DNA of 64,000 bases. Source: Parashewanella tropica (GTDB lineage Bacteria; Pseudomonadota; Gammaproteobacteria; Enterobacterales; Shewanellaceae). Shown here in pieces: positions 9,966 through 19,171 of this stretch; positions within the stretch are counted from its first letter, which is position 1, and each line of letters opens with the position of its first letter. Made by a program: the position numbers and the translations under genes. The stretch lies in contig NZ_CP037951.1 in the NCBI RefSeq assembly GCF_004358445.1, positions 1,475,501 through 1,539,500 of the forward strand. The letters are read 5' to 3'. The notes below the pieces were generated by a model. That model was not told where the DNA came from. It saw only the letters and a program-made list of their open reading frames with translations, and did not search any database.

Positions 9966-10736
9966 GTGATTGATAAATTAGCGTTCGTTCATCCAAATGC
10001 AAAAATTGGAAAAAATGTCACTATCGGCCCATGGAGCTATGTTGGTGATGGTGTAGAAATTGGCGATGATACATGGCTAAGTTCTCACGTTGTGGTCAAA
10101 GGCCCAACTGTAATTGGTAAAGGTAACCGCATTTTCCAATTTGCTTCAGTGGGTGAAGAATGTCAGGACAAAAAATTTGCGGGTGAAGATACTAAATTGT
10201 TCATTGGTGATAACAACATCATCCGTGAATTTGTCAGTATTCACCGTGGTACAGTGCAAGACAACAGTGAAACATGCATAGGTTCAAATAACTTGTTCAT
10301 GAATAATGTTCACATTGCTCATGATTGTGTGGTTGGTGATAACGTTATTTTAGCCAGTAACGCAATGATTGCGGGACATGTTCATGTAGGGGATTGGGCT
10401 ATTCTTGGTGGTATGACAGGTGTGCATCAATTTGTTCATATTGGTGCTCATGCCTTTACTGCAGGTTGCTCGTTGATTTTACAAGACGTTCCTCCATTTG
10501 TAATGGCATCAGGTTCTCCAGCGGCTCCTAGAGGTTTGAACCGTGAAGGACTTAAGCGTCGTGGCTTCTCTAAAGAAAGTCAGCATGCAGTGATGCGTGC
10601 ATACAAAGCTTTTTATCGTAACAATTTAACCGTAGAAGAAGCGATTGAGTCCTTACAGAAAGATGCTGAAGAATGTGCTGAAGTGAAATATCTAATAGAT
10701 TTTGTCTCAAACTCAAGTCGTGGCATTATACGCTAA
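9966..10736 (+). CDS. lpxA: UDP-N-acetylglucosamine acyltransferase
   Basis: First step of lipid A synthesis, O-acylation of UDP-GlcNAc from hydroxyacyl-ACP. It is a left-handed beta helix with hexapeptide repeats; the catalytic His is the second one in HIAHDCVVG (about residue 119). The conserved [15 protein letters not shown] and the C-terminal LKRRGFS helix are present. I place the start at GTG 9966 (product begins [10 protein letters not shown], aligned with E. coli MIDKSAFVHP), 2 bases after the fabZ stop; the longer in-frame start at 9942 lies within fabZ. The product has 256 residues. A strong intrinsic terminator follows. Confidence 0.96.
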   Translation: MIDKLAFVHPNAKIGKNVTIGPWSYVGDGVEIGDDTWLSSHVVVKGPTVIGKGNRIFQFASVGEECQDKKFAGEDTKLFIGDNNIIREFVSIHRGTVQDNSETCIGSNNLFMNNVHIAHDCVVGDNVILASNAMIAGHVHVGDWAILGGMTGVHQFVHIGAHAFTAGCSLILQDVPPFVMASGSPAAPRGLNREGLKRRGFSKESQHAVMRAYKAFYRNNLTVEEAIESLQKDAEECAEVKYLIDFVSNSSRGIIR

Positions 10737-10755
10737 GCTTTAATCGATTTTATTT

Positions 10756-10783
10756 AAGGCCTCTTTTGAGGCCTTTATTTTTT
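10756..10783 (+). terminator. Intrinsic terminator between lpxA and lpxB
   Basis: An 8-bp perfect stem (aaggcctc 10756-10763, gaggcctt 10768-10775) with a TTTT loop is followed by TATTTTTT (10776-10783). It ends about 15 bases before the lpxB start, leaving no room for a separate promoter, so it probably lowers lpxB expression by partial termination. Confidence 0.88.
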
Positions 10784-10798
10784 GAACAGTACGGATAT

Positions 10799-11938
10799 AT
10801 GACGCAAAAAAAATCTCCCACATTTGCCATCGTTGTTGGTGAAGTCTCAGGTGATATTCTTGGGGAAGGCCTTGTTAGATCTTTACAAAAGCGTTATCCA
10901 GATGCTCGGTTTGTTGGGATCGGTGGACCAAGAATGGAAGCACTTGGTTTTGAATCTTTATTCGCAATGGAAGAGTTAGCAGTAATGGGGCTGGTTGAGG
11001 TGCTTTCTCGTTTACCTCGTTTACTTAAAGTTCGCAGTGAATTGATTAAAAAAATCACTGAAATACAGCCAGACTGCTTTATTGGGATTGATGCCCCCGA
11101 CTTTAATATCGGATTGGAATTAAAGCTTAAGCAAAGAGGCATCAAAACGGTTCATTACGTGAGTCCGTCGGTATGGGCTTGGCGCCCTAAGCGTATTTTC
11201 AAAATAGACAAAGCAACCGACATGGTGTTGTCGTTACTTCCTTTTGAAAAAGCGTTTTACGACAAACATAACGTTTCATGTAAATTTGTTGGACATACTT
11301 TAGCTGACGATATCCCACTTGAAAGCGATAAATTAGCGGCCAGAGCTGAACTAGGACTTGATCCTGAAGCTGAATACTTGGCTATTTTACCCGGAAGTCG
11401 AGGAGGGGAGCTTAAACAGCTGGCAGAGCCTTTTGTAAAAGCAGCAGCATTACTTAAGCAGAAATATCCAGACTTAAAATTTGTAACACCGCTGGTGAAC
11501 GAAAAACGCAAACAGCAATATATTGATGCTTTAAAGCAATTTGCTCCCGATTTAGAAATTAACCTTATTGCAGGGCATTCTCGCACTGTAATGGCGGCAT
11601 CTGATTGTATTTTACTTGCATCAGGTACAGCGACTTTAGAAGCTATGCTGGTGAAGCGTCCGATGGTTGTCGCTTATCGTGTTAGTCCGATCACATACAA
11701 AATAGCTAAGCGCATGATGCAGATTGAACATTACGCTTTACCTAACTTGCTTGCAGGAAAAGAAGTGGTTAAGGAGCTAATACAAGTAGATTGCACTCCT
11801 GACAAAATTGTTGAAGCAATATCTAATCAGCTTGATGGTGACTTTAGCGAGCTTAATCAGGTTTTCACAGACATTCATCAATCCATCGCTTGTAATGCCA
11901 GTGAGCGAGCAGCAGATGCAGTAGAGGCACTTATCTAA
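10799..11938 (+). CDS. lpxB: Lipid-A-disaccharide synthase
   Basis: Peripheral membrane glycosyltransferase (GT19) that joins UDP-diacylglucosamine and lipid X into the lipid A disaccharide. Conserved segments are [13 protein letters not shown] at the N-terminus, [28 protein letters not shown] and the C-terminal nucleotide-binding [16 protein letters not shown] 10799 gives 379 residues, close to 382 in E. coli; the in-frame TTG at 10766 falls in the terminator loop and is rejected. The stop overlaps the rnhB start (TAATG). Confidence 0.96.
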   Translation: MTQKKSPTFAIVVGEVSGDILGEGLVRSLQKRYPDARFVGIGGPRMEALGFESLFAMEELAVMGLVEVLSRLPRLLKVRSELIKKITEIQPDCFIGIDAPDFNIGLELKLKQRGIKTVHYVSPSVWAWRPKRIFKIDKATDMVLSLLPFEKAFYDKHNVSCKFVGHTLADDIPLESDKLAARAELGLDPEAEYLAILPGSRGGELKQLAEPFVKAAALLKQKYPDLKFVTPLVNEKRKQQYIDALKQFAPDLEINLIAGHSRTVMAASDCILLASGTATLEAMLVKRPMVVAYRVSPITYKIAKRMMQIEHYALPNLLAGKEVVKELIQVDCTPDKIVEAISNQLDGDFSELNQVFTDIHQSIACNASERAADAVEALI

Positions 11939-12560
11939 TGACTATCTTTAAAGGTATAACCGAAGAGCAAATAAGCGAACTAACTCAAGGGCTACATGCT
12001 GGCGTTGATGAAGTCGGGCGTGGGCCTCTTGTGGGCGATGTTGTCACTGCTGCTGTAATATTAGATCCTAAAAACCCTATCGAAGGCTTACATGATTCTA
12101 AGAAGCTCTCTGAAAAAAAGCGTGATGCGCTTTATGAGCAAATCTTGGATAAAGCCTTAGCCGTAAGCGTTGGTCGAGCCTCCCCCAAGAAATCGATGAA
12201 ATCAATATCCTACAAGCGACAATGGTAGCTATGCAGCGTGCAGTAGCTGGGTTGTCTATAGCACCAGAAAGTGTATTGATTGATGGTAATAGAGTCCCTG
12301 AGCTGCCAATGCAAGGGCATGCGGTCGTAAAAGGCGATGGCCTTATTGAGGCAATTAGTGCTGCTTCTATCGTAGCAAAAGTTGTGCGTGATCGTGAAAT
12401 GTTGGAGTTAGATAAAAAACACCCTGAATATGGCTTTGCTGCTCATAAGGGATATCCAACCAAAGCTCACATGGAAGCGTTATCCGTCCATGGAGTGCTA
12501 TCCGAACATCGAAGAAGTTTTAAACCTGTAAGGGAATTGGTTGCTGAGGCATCGCTTTAG
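11938..12560 (+). pseudogene. rnhB: Ribonuclease HII, interrupted by a one-base frameshift
   Basis: RNase HII removes ribonucleotides and RNA primers from DNA. The first frame (11938-12228) carries [20 protein letters not shown]-type active-site sequence ([13 protein letters not shown]) and [15 protein letters not shown], then runs into 15 alien residues and a stop. The correct sequence continues in the minus-one frame ([18 protein letters not shown], then the [11 protein letters not shown] and [18 protein letters not shown] blocks) to 12560. The break is at a run of five C (12182-12186); six C would restore one 207-residue protein. It may be a real mutation, a homopolymer sequencing error or, less likely, ribosomal slippage on CCC. 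It overlaps lpxB by one base. Confidence 0.9.
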
Positions 12561-12735
12561 GTTCAATTAAAGTTAATTTTCTACTGTAGCGGTCAACGTA
12601 ATGGTGAGCTCTACAACAACTACATACAACTCTGTATTGATTATGATGAAATAGTTTTTCCATAAACTTTCTTTTTTTTCGAAACATTGGTTGTTGCAGA
12701 CCACAGTTTAGACAAGTTAAATTAGTAAAAATCAT
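12520..12735 (-). CDS. Small zinc-ribbon-like protein, unknown function
   Basis: A 71-residue minus-strand gene, convergent with rnhB and overlapping its 3' end by 41 bases. The start at 12735 is chosen because AGGAGGGG lies 8 bases upstream on the minus strand, one of the strongest ribosome binding sites in the window; the longer in-frame version has none. The product has two Cys pairs (CLNC near the N-terminus and CSCC near the middle) spaced like a zinc ribbon, with a basic segment between them (RKKRKFMEK) and HH dyads that could also bind metal. I do not recognise the family. A nucleic-acid or protein-binding zinc finger is a reasonable guess only. Confidence 0.65.
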   Translation of the reverse strand: MIFTNLTCLNCGLQQPMFRKKRKFMEKLFHHNQYRVVCSCCRAHHYVDRYSRKLTLIEPKAMPQQPIPLQV

Positions 12736-12937
12736 CGCGTTCCCCTCCTGTGATTTCGAGGGGATTAAATCAAGTAAGCGGTTGATCATCAAGAAAAATA
12801 ATAATAGTAAAAGCTCTAAGATTTTCATTTGGTTCATTAAGAAAAAATATTAGAAAATACTAAACTCTAACTTTAGAATTAAAGCTCTATTGTAACTTCT
12901 TGTTCTAAAAAAGAGCTTTTCTTTGATTCAGATCATA

Positions 12938-12959
12938 AGGTGTCAGAAATCTGTCACCT
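12938..12959 (+). promoter_or_regulatory. Stem-loop in the dnaE leader
   Basis: aggtgtcag (12938-12946) and ctgtcacct (12951-12959) pair with a single central mismatch around a 4-base loop, 41 bases before the dnaE ATG. It is followed by an AT-rich stretch without a clean T run, so an operator or leader hairpin is as likely as a terminator. Confidence 0.4.
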
Positions 12960-12999
12960 TTATATTTTAAATAGTAATAATCATATAAGAAATAAGTAT

Positions 13000-15900
13000 A
13001 TGCCAGAACCACGTTTCGTTCATCTTCGCGTCCACAGTGACTTCTCAATGTCTGATGGTGTTGCCAAGGTTAAGCCTATTCTTGCTCGTGCAGATGAGCT
13101 GGAAATGCCAGCCATTGCTCTTACCGATCAAAATAATCTTTGTGGATTAGTGAAGTTCTATGGAGGATGTCATGGAGCGGGGATCAAACCGATTATCGGT
13201 GCTGATTTTTGGGTGTCAGTACCTGAATTTGATGAACTGTGTGCCATAACAGTACTGGCAATGGATAACGATGGTTACCAAAATCTGACTCAATTGATAA
13301 GTCAGGCATATCTGCGTGGTGACTTCAAAGGAAAAACCGTTATCGATCAAGAATGGCTGGTTAAATACAATGCTGGCATTATTTTACTGTCTGGTGGTAA
13401 GGACGGTGATATAGGTCAGGCTTTACTCAAAGGCAACCAAGCTCAAGTTGAACAGTTGGCTGATTTTTATCGATCGCATTTTCATGATCGTTATTATTTA
13501 GAACTATTAAGAACAGGTCGACCAGACGAAGAACGTTATTTACACATGGCGGTAGAGCTTGGCTTACAGACCGATTTACCAATTGTTGCTACCAACCAAG
13601 TGGTCTTTTTAGAAAAAGATGACTTCGAGGCGCATGAAATTCGAGTCGCTATTCATGACGGTTATACTTTGGCGGATACTCGACGCCCTAAAAAATACAG
13701 TGAGCAACAATATCTTCGGACAGAAGATGAAATGTGTGAGCTTTTTGAGGATATCCCTGAAGCTCTACAAAATTCAGTTGAAATTGCTAAGCGCTGTAAT
13801 GTCACAGTTCGTCTTGGTGAGTATTTCCTTCCTAACTTTCCAACAGGGGATATGTCGATTGAAGACTTTCTTGTTGCGAAATCAGAAGAAGGGCTAGAAG
13901 AAAGACTTGAGTTTTTATTCCCAGATGAAAAAGAGCGAAAAGAAAAGCGTAAAGAGTACGATGAACGTTTAGATATCGAGCTTAAAGTTGTAAACCAAAT
14001 GGGATTCCCAGGCTACTTTTTGATCGTAATGGAATTTATCCAGTGGGGTAAAGATCATGGTATTCCAGTTGGGCCCGGACGTGGTTCTGGTGCGGGTTCT
14101 TTGGTGGCTTACGCTCTAAAAATTACCGATCTTGATCCATTAGAATTTGACTTACTATTCGAACGTTTCTTGAACCCAGAACGTGTATCCATGCCCGATT
14201 TCGATATCGACTTTTGCATGGATAGACGTGACGAGGTAATTGACCACGTTGCTGAGCTATATGGACGAGATGCGGTATCGCAAATTATCACCTTTGGAAC
14301 CATGGCGGCAAAGGCAGTAATTCGAGATGTCGGACGTGTACTGGGCCATCCTTATGGATTTGTTGACCGTATATCGAAAATGGTTCCTGCAGAACCAGGG
14401 ATGACGTTAGCAAAAGCGTTTGAAGCTGAACCAGGGTTACCAGAAGCATACGATGCTGATGAAGAAGTACGCGATCTTATTGATATGTGTCGCAAGCTTG
14501 AAGGTGTAACACGAAATGCCGGTAAGCACGCCGGTGGTGTTGTTATTTCACCAACTACGATTACTGATTTTGCACCACTTTACTGTGATTCAGAAGGTAA
14601 AAACCCCGTTACTCAGTTTGATAAGAATGACGTAGAAACAGCAGGCTTAGTTAAGTTCGACTTCTTGGGGTTAAGAACCTTAACCATTGTCGATTGGGCG
14701 TTGGAAATGGTGAATCGTCGTCAGGCCCAACAAGGTTTAGAGCCTGTGAACATTGACGCTATTCCACTTGATGACGCTAAATCGTTCAAGTTACTGCAAC
14801 GCTATGAAACCACAGCCGTATTCCAGCTTGAATCTCGTGGTATGAAAGATCTAATTAAGCGTCTACAACCCGATTGCTTCGAAGATATGATCGCATTGGT
14901 AGCGCTGTTCCGTCCTGGTCCTCTGCAATCGGGTATGGTAGATAACTTTATCGAGCGTAAGCATGGCCGTGAAGAAGTATCTTATCCTGATCAACAATGG
15001 CAACACGAATCATTAAAACCCATTCTTGAGCCAACTTACGGCATTATTTTGTACCAAGAGCAGGTAATGCAGATTGCACAGGTTTTGGCTGGTTACACTC
15101 TTGGTGGCGCGGATATGCTGCGTCGTGCAATGGGTAAGAAAAAGCCAGAAGAAATGGCTAAGCAGCGTGGTACGTTTGAAGAAGGCGCTATCAAAAACGG
15201 TGTTGATGGCGAACTCTCCATGAAGATTTTCGACTTGGTTGAAAAGTTCGCTGGTTATGGATTTAACAAATCTCACTCAGCCGCTTATGCGCTCGTTTCT
15301 TATCAAACATTGTGGCTTAAAACTCACTATCCATCAGAGTTTATGGCGGCCGTTATGTCGGCGGATATGGATAACACCGACAAAGTGGTGACGCTGGTTG
15401 ATGAATGTGAACGAATGGGATTGCCTTTGCTGCCACCGGATGTAAACAAAGGCTTGTACAAATTTACCGTAGATGATGAACAGAACATTGTTTACGGCAT
15501 TGGCGCGATTAAAGGGGTGGGTGAAGGGCCTGTAGAGTCCATCATCGAAGCACGTGAACAAGGTGGGACATTTAAAGATTTATTCGATTTTTGTGCTCGT
15601 ATTGATTTGAAAAAGCTCAACCGCCGAGTGATTGAAAAGCTAATTTGTGCAGGTGCCTTAGATAATTTAGGTCCACATCGTGCGTCTATGATGGAAACGC
15701 TACCAGAAGCGATAAAAGCCGCTGATCAACATTCTAAAGCGGCAGCGATTGGTCAAGGTGATATGTTTGGTTTGCTCAATACAGAACCTGATGATGTCAA
15801 ACAGCAATTTGTAGATTGCACCCCTTGGCCTGATAAAGTATGGCTTGAAGGTGAACGAGACACATTAGGTTTGTATCTAACTGGTCATCCTATCAATCAG

Positions 15901-16476
15901 TACCTGAAAGAGCTTAAGTACTACACCAATGGTCGCTTAAAAGATACCCATCCAACAGGGCGGGGCAAAACGGTTAAAATTGCTGGTCTGGTGATTGCCA
16001 GTCGTGTCATGATGACTAAGCGTGGCTCGAAAATGGGCTTGGTGACGCTAGATGATAAAAGTGGCCGTTTAGAGGTAATGTTCTTCACCGATGCCTTTGA
16101 AAAGTTTCAGCACTTGATTGAAAAAGACCGAGTACTGATTTGTGAAGGCGAGGTCAGTGTTGATGATTTTTCAGGTGGCAACCGCATGACCGCTCGAAAT
16201 GTTGTCGATATTAGTGATGCTCGTAGTCACTATGCAAAAGCGGTGGAAATTGATATGGAAGGCGAACAGCTTTCTCATTCATTACTTGAGTCTTTTAAAG
16301 AAACCATGTCACCTTGGCGTGAGCAGGGTACAGTTCCAGTTGTTATAAACTACCATTTGCCAGAAGCAAAAGGGCAGTTTACTCTAGGGGAAGATTGGCG
16401 CATCAATCCAACCGATGATTTACTATTGTCACTGCAAACCATGATGGGACCCGATAAAGTTAGGATGATGTTCTAG
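13000..16476 (+). CDS. dnaE: DNA polymerase III alpha subunit
   Basis: Catalytic subunit of the replicative polymerase. In order: PHP domain (about 5-280), polymerase palm with the catalytic aspartates in PDFDIDF (D400, D402) and a third in KFDFLG (about 553), fingers, tandem helix-hairpin-helix region, OB fold ([20 protein letters not shown], about 1000-1080) and C-terminal tau-binding part. ATG 13000 aligns with E. coli ([14 protein letters not shown]) and gives 1158 residues; an upstream in-frame GTG at 12940 adds a segment unlike the family. The accA gene that commonly follows dnaE in gammaproteobacteria is missing; tilS overlaps by one base instead. Confidence 0.98.
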   Translation: MPEPRFVHLRVHSDFSMSDGVAKVKPILARADELEMPAIALTDQNNLCGLVKFYGGCHGAGIKPIIGADFWVSVPEFDELCAITVLAMDNDGYQNLTQLISQAYLRGDFKGKTVIDQEWLVKYNAGIILLSGGKDGDIGQALLKGNQAQVEQLADFYRSHFHDRYYLELLRTGRPDEERYLHMAVELGLQTDLPIVATNQVVFLEKDDFEAHEIRVAIHDGYTLADTRRPKKYSEQQYLRTEDEMCELFEDIPEALQNSVEIAKRCNVTVRLGEYFLPNFPTGDMSIEDFLVAKSEEGLEERLEFLFPDEKERKEKRKEYDERLDIELKVVNQMGFPGYFLIVMEFIQWGKDHGIPVGPGRGSGAGSLVAYALKITDLDPLEFDLLFERFLNPERVSMPDFDIDFCMDRRDEVIDHVAELYGRDAVSQIITFGTMAAKAVIRDVGRVLGHPYGFVDRISKMVPAEPGMTLAKAFEAEPGLPEAYDADEEVRDLIDMCRKLEGVTRNAGKHAGGVVISPTTITDFAPLYCDSEGKNPVTQFDKNDVETAGLVKFDFLGLRTLTIVDWALEMVNRRQAQQGLEPVNIDAIPLDDAKSFKLLQRYETTAVFQLESRGMKDLIKRLQPDCFEDMIALVALFRPGPLQSGMVDNFIERKHGREEVSYPDQQWQHESLKPILEPTYGIILYQEQVMQIAQVLAGYTLGGADMLRRAMGKKKPEEMAKQRGTFEEGAIKNGVDGELSMKIFDLVEKFAGYGFNKSHSAAYALVSYQTLWLKTHYPSEFMAAVMSADMDNTDKVVTLVDECERMGLPLLPPDVNKGLYKFTVDDEQNIVYGIGAIKGVGEGPVESIIEAREQGGTFKDLFDFCARIDLKKLNRRVIEKLICAGALDNLGPHRASMMETLPEAIKAADQHSKAAAIGQGDMFGLLNTEPDDVKQQFVDCTPWPDKVWLEGERDTLGLYLTGHPINQYLKELKYYTNGRLKDTHPTGRGKTVKIAGLVIASRVMMTKRGSKMGLVTLDDKSGRLEVMFFTDAFEKFQHLIEKDRVLICEGEVSVDDFSGGNRMTARNVVDISDARSHYAKAVEIDMEGEQLSHSLLESFKETMSPWREQGTVPVVINYHLPEAKGQFTLGEDWRINPTDDLLLSLQTMMGPDKVRMMF

Positions 16477-17819
16477 TGAGGCAATTGGACTTGATAGAGG
16501 ATGTTTGGCAAACATTAACCTCAATTGCCCAATTAGAACAATGCACCATCGTTTTAGGATATAGCGGTGGTGTTGATTCTGAAGTCTTGGCGTTTATTTT
16601 GAGTCAATTAAAACTGCGTCAGCCACAGTTATCAATGAAGCTGGTGTACATAAATCACGGTTTGAGCATCTATGCGGATGATTGGCAGAAGCATTGTGAA
16701 CAACGGGCAAATCAATATCAGCTTCCTTTTATCGCTAAATCTGTAACGGTAAAGCAAGGTGCGCGTTTGAGCTTAGAGGCTGAAGCGAGAAAAGCACGAT
16801 ATCAAGCTTTATTAGAGGAAATGAACGAAGGTGATGTGTTACTGACAGCGCATCATCAAGATGATCAGTTGGAAACCTTGTTACTTGCACTTAAGCGAGG
16901 GCAAGGACCAAAAGGTTTGTCGGGAATGGCTAGCGTACAAGTCATCGAAAAAGACGTTATTCAATGTCGACCCTTGTTGAATTTGAGTAAGGCTGAGATT
17001 CAAGATTTTGCTCAGCAACACCAACTTTCCCATATCGAAGATGATAGCAATCAAGACGACAGTTTTGACCGTAACTTCTTACGCCTTAAAATCATACCGG
17101 CATTAAAGCAACGCTGGTCGTCTATTGCGACGACAGCAAGCCGAAGTGCAGAGCTTTGCGGTGAACAGCAAGCCTTATTAGATGAAGTTGTGAATGAAAA
17201 ATTAACATGTTATTTGGCTGACTCGCCATTTGCAGAAAAAGTATTGAACCTCTCTGGCTTTGATGCTGAATCTAGACCTTGGCAACGACAGGTATTTCGA
17301 GCTTTTATTAGCTTGTTACAATTACCCATTCCTTCAAAAGTCCAGTTAGATGAAGTGCTAGACCAAATCTTAAACGCAAAATCTGATGCGAGTGTTGAGC
17401 TGAATGTTTCTGGGTTAACGGTGCGTCGTTATCAAAATCAAGTATTTGCTTTTTCAACAGATGCTATTTGTAAACGTCCACTTGAGACGATTGAACTTGG
17501 TAGTTTAGATGATTTAGTGCTTAATAATTATCAGGTTTCCTTGTCTGATAAGCGTCATTTGGATTTATCCCAAACCATTTTTCAACTTACCCTACCTAAA
17601 TCAGCACAGTTCAGTTTACGTTTTAATCTCGCTGGCAGTACCTTGTGCAATCCTCATTTTAGGCAAAAATCGCGGGCTTTAAAGAAAGTCTGGCAAGAGT
17701 TGAAAGTTCCAACTTGGGAGCGTTCCAAGATTCCTATGTTGTTTGTAAACAATGAATTTGTCAGTGCAGTTAATCTTTGGATTGAAAAGGACTATTTCAA
17801 GGTTGATGTTGTAGAGTAA
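16476..17819 (+). CDS. tilS: tRNA(Ile)-lysidine synthetase
   Basis: ATP-dependent enzyme that converts C34 of tRNA-Ile(CAU) to lysidine, making it read AUA and accept isoleucine. The PP-loop SGGVDS is at residues 30-35, LTAHHQDDQLETLLL is the conserved adenylation-site block, and the C-terminal substrate-binding domains contain the expected LRFNLAG and LKKVWQELKVPTWERSKIPM features. The length of 447 residues is typical. It starts at GTG 16476, sharing one base with the dnaE stop, so the two are translationally coupled. Confidence 0.95.
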   Translation: MRQLDLIEDVWQTLTSIAQLEQCTIVLGYSGGVDSEVLAFILSQLKLRQPQLSMKLVYINHGLSIYADDWQKHCEQRANQYQLPFIAKSVTVKQGARLSLEAEARKARYQALLEEMNEGDVLLTAHHQDDQLETLLLALKRGQGPKGLSGMASVQVIEKDVIQCRPLLNLSKAEIQDFAQQHQLSHIEDDSNQDDSFDRNFLRLKIIPALKQRWSSIATTASRSAELCGEQQALLDEVVNEKLTCYLADSPFAEKVLNLSGFDAESRPWQRQVFRAFISLLQLPIPSKVQLDEVLDQILNAKSDASVELNVSGLTVRRYQNQVFAFSTDAICKRPLETIELGSLDDLVLNNYQVSLSDKRHLDLSQTIFQLTLPKSAQFSLRFNLAGSTLCNPHFRQKSRALKKVWQELKVPTWERSKIPMLFVNNEFVSAVNLWIEKDYFKVDVVE

Positions 17820-17961
17820 TTAAGAATTATTCTAGATTACTTTTACCCCAACGCTGGTTACAATTTAGAGTGATGAATTGCTAAATATAAAAAATTATTA
17901 ATGACATACATTGTAAACAAAAACTAAAGTTTTTATATCATCCATAGTTTAACCAAGTACT

Positions 17962-18750
17962 ATGCTTTCTACTGTTACCTTACATGCTAATGGCAGTGTT
18001 TCTTTTTCTCGGAGCATAAGGAAAAGTGAAGAAATTCCAGAACAACAAGAGACATTGGAGCAAGCCAGTGGTAGCACCTGCGAGATAAATAATACAGAAG
18101 CATGCTGCACACCTTCTCAAAGCGAACTAATCAGCACATTAAAGTCGTTACTGGCTAATCAACAGATTGATTTAACAAACGCAGACTCTATTTTGTTCTT
18201 TCTTAATCAAATCAAGGGGGTTGAAGTTCGAATTATTAAACGTTCAAAAGATTTACGAGATGCATCAATTTTCAAGATACAGATGAACAATGGTTTTCCG
18301 CCGCTATCAATAAAGATTCACCCAGATAACTCTTCAAGCGCAAAACGAAATGCCTCACCAAGCAGAGTGCAAAGGCTAAATGAATGTGGTGCAACATCCC
18401 ATGTATTTGAATCATTCATAGTGACAAGCCAGAAAACTGAATACCGAGTTTATGTATACCAGTACGTACATGGGAAAACATTAGTTAAGGCGCTAAACGA
18501 AAAGGATATCGATATCAAAACCGCTAAAGCACTAATGGCAGAGTTAACTACTAGACTTCACCGTATAGGGTATCAAACAAGCTGTCTTTGTTTGTCAGAC
18601 ATTATACTTACACCTGAACAAAATCTTAAAATTACTGATTGGAATAAACTTGTGGACTCAGAACATTTAGATTTAAATTTGCAACAGATGAAGAAAACAA
18701 CAGAACACTTGATTACGTTATATGAAACAGCTAGGTGTATTTTTAGCTGA
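17962..18750 (+). CDS. Degenerate kinase-like protein (WaaP/Kdo-kinase-like fold suspected)
   Basis: A 262-residue cytoplasmic protein I cannot name. The first 70 residues are polar with a CxxxxxxxCC cluster. From about 85 the layout resembles a small kinase fold: a beta-rich N-lobe with a candidate VAIK-type lysine (LSIKIHPD), a hinge-like YRVYVYQYVHGKTL, then LTTRLHRIGYQTSCLCLSDI where a catalytic loop would be, and LKITDWNKL where the metal-binding Asp would be. The HxD catalytic motif is not intact (LCLSD instead), so it may be a pseudokinase. It stands alone between tilS and a 421-base gap, with no clear ribosome binding site. Alternatives include an unrelated all-novel fold. Confidence 0.45.
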   Translation: MLSTVTLHANGSVSFSRSIRKSEEIPEQQETLEQASGSTCEINNTEACCTPSQSELISTLKSLLANQQIDLTNADSILFFLNQIKGVEVRIIKRSKDLRDASIFKIQMNNGFPPLSIKIHPDNSSSAKRNASPSRVQRLNECGATSHVFESFIVTSQKTEYRVYVYQYVHGKTLVKALNEKDIDIKTAKALMAELTTRLHRIGYQTSCLCLSDIILTPEQNLKITDWNKLVDSEHLDLNLQQMKKTTEHLITLYETARCIFS

Positions 18751-18903
18751 AAAATCGAACTTTTCAAACTGTAAAAAAAATCAATTTCAATGTTTAGCTG
18801 CTAGTGTTCACAGCAATAGCACGAATCAGTTTTATCAAACACCGAGTAACACGATTCCATATTGAATTGAAAATCATATTTTAAATTGCATTTGATTTTT
18901 CGC

Positions 18904-18923
18904 GGACAAACACGAAATTGTCC
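18904..18923. promoter_or_regulatory. Candidate enhancer site for the adjacent sigma-54 activator
   Basis: A perfect 6-bp dyad GGACAA-N8-TTGTCC centred about 230 bases upstream of the predicted sigma-54 transcription start, the usual distance for an enhancer-binding protein site. That the activator at 21296-22297 binds here is inference from position and symmetry. Confidence 0.45.
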
Positions 18924-19118
18924 AATAGCTTGTTTCGTACCGTATGATTCTTATTACTTCAAATTTCCTATAGAAAGATAGCTGTTCTAAATCCCATAAA
19001 AAAAAATCTGTAATTCTTTTTTCAAATAAAAACCGTTAGATATAGCGGTTTTCCCTTCTTATTTAGTAGCTTTAAATACTGGAACTTAAAAACCTTTTAA
19101 TATCAATAGATTAAGAGT

Positions 19119-19134
19119 TGGCACGCTTTTAGCC
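19119..19134 (+). promoter_or_regulatory. Sigma-54 promoter for the oxygenase-lyase operon
   Basis: TTGGCACGCTTTTAGCC matches the -24/-12 consensus TGGCACG-N4-TTGC with one mismatch (TAGC) and exact 12-base GG-to-GC phasing. The predicted start near 19145 lies 27 bases before the oxygenase ATG. Confidence 0.78.
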
Positions 19135-19171
19135 TTATATGCTCTAGTAGTAAATAAACTGAGGTTAGCTA

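Larger units (their letters stand above)
18751..19171. other. 421-base intergenic region with regulatory elements
   Basis: No coding sequence or RNA gene recognised. It contains an aaaatca/tgatttt inverted pair (18870-18876, 18893-18899), the ggacaa-N8-ttgtcc element at 18904-18923, a 7-bp hairpin aaaaccg/cggtttt (19029-19035, 19046-19052) and the sigma-54 promoter at 19119-19134. Confidence 0.7.

Noticed and set aside
10766-10798. lpxB start at TTG 10766
   Set aside because: The codon is in the loop of the lpxA terminator; ATG 10799 gives the normal length.
12178-12192. Programmed frameshift as the preferred explanation for rnhB
   Set aside because: P-site slippage on CCC-CCC is possible, but there is no known precedent for rnhB and no visible stimulatory structure; a lost base or a sequencing error is simpler.
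12940-12999. dnaE start at GTG 12940
   Set aside because: The 20 extra residues are unlike the family, and the segment overlaps the leader stem-loop.
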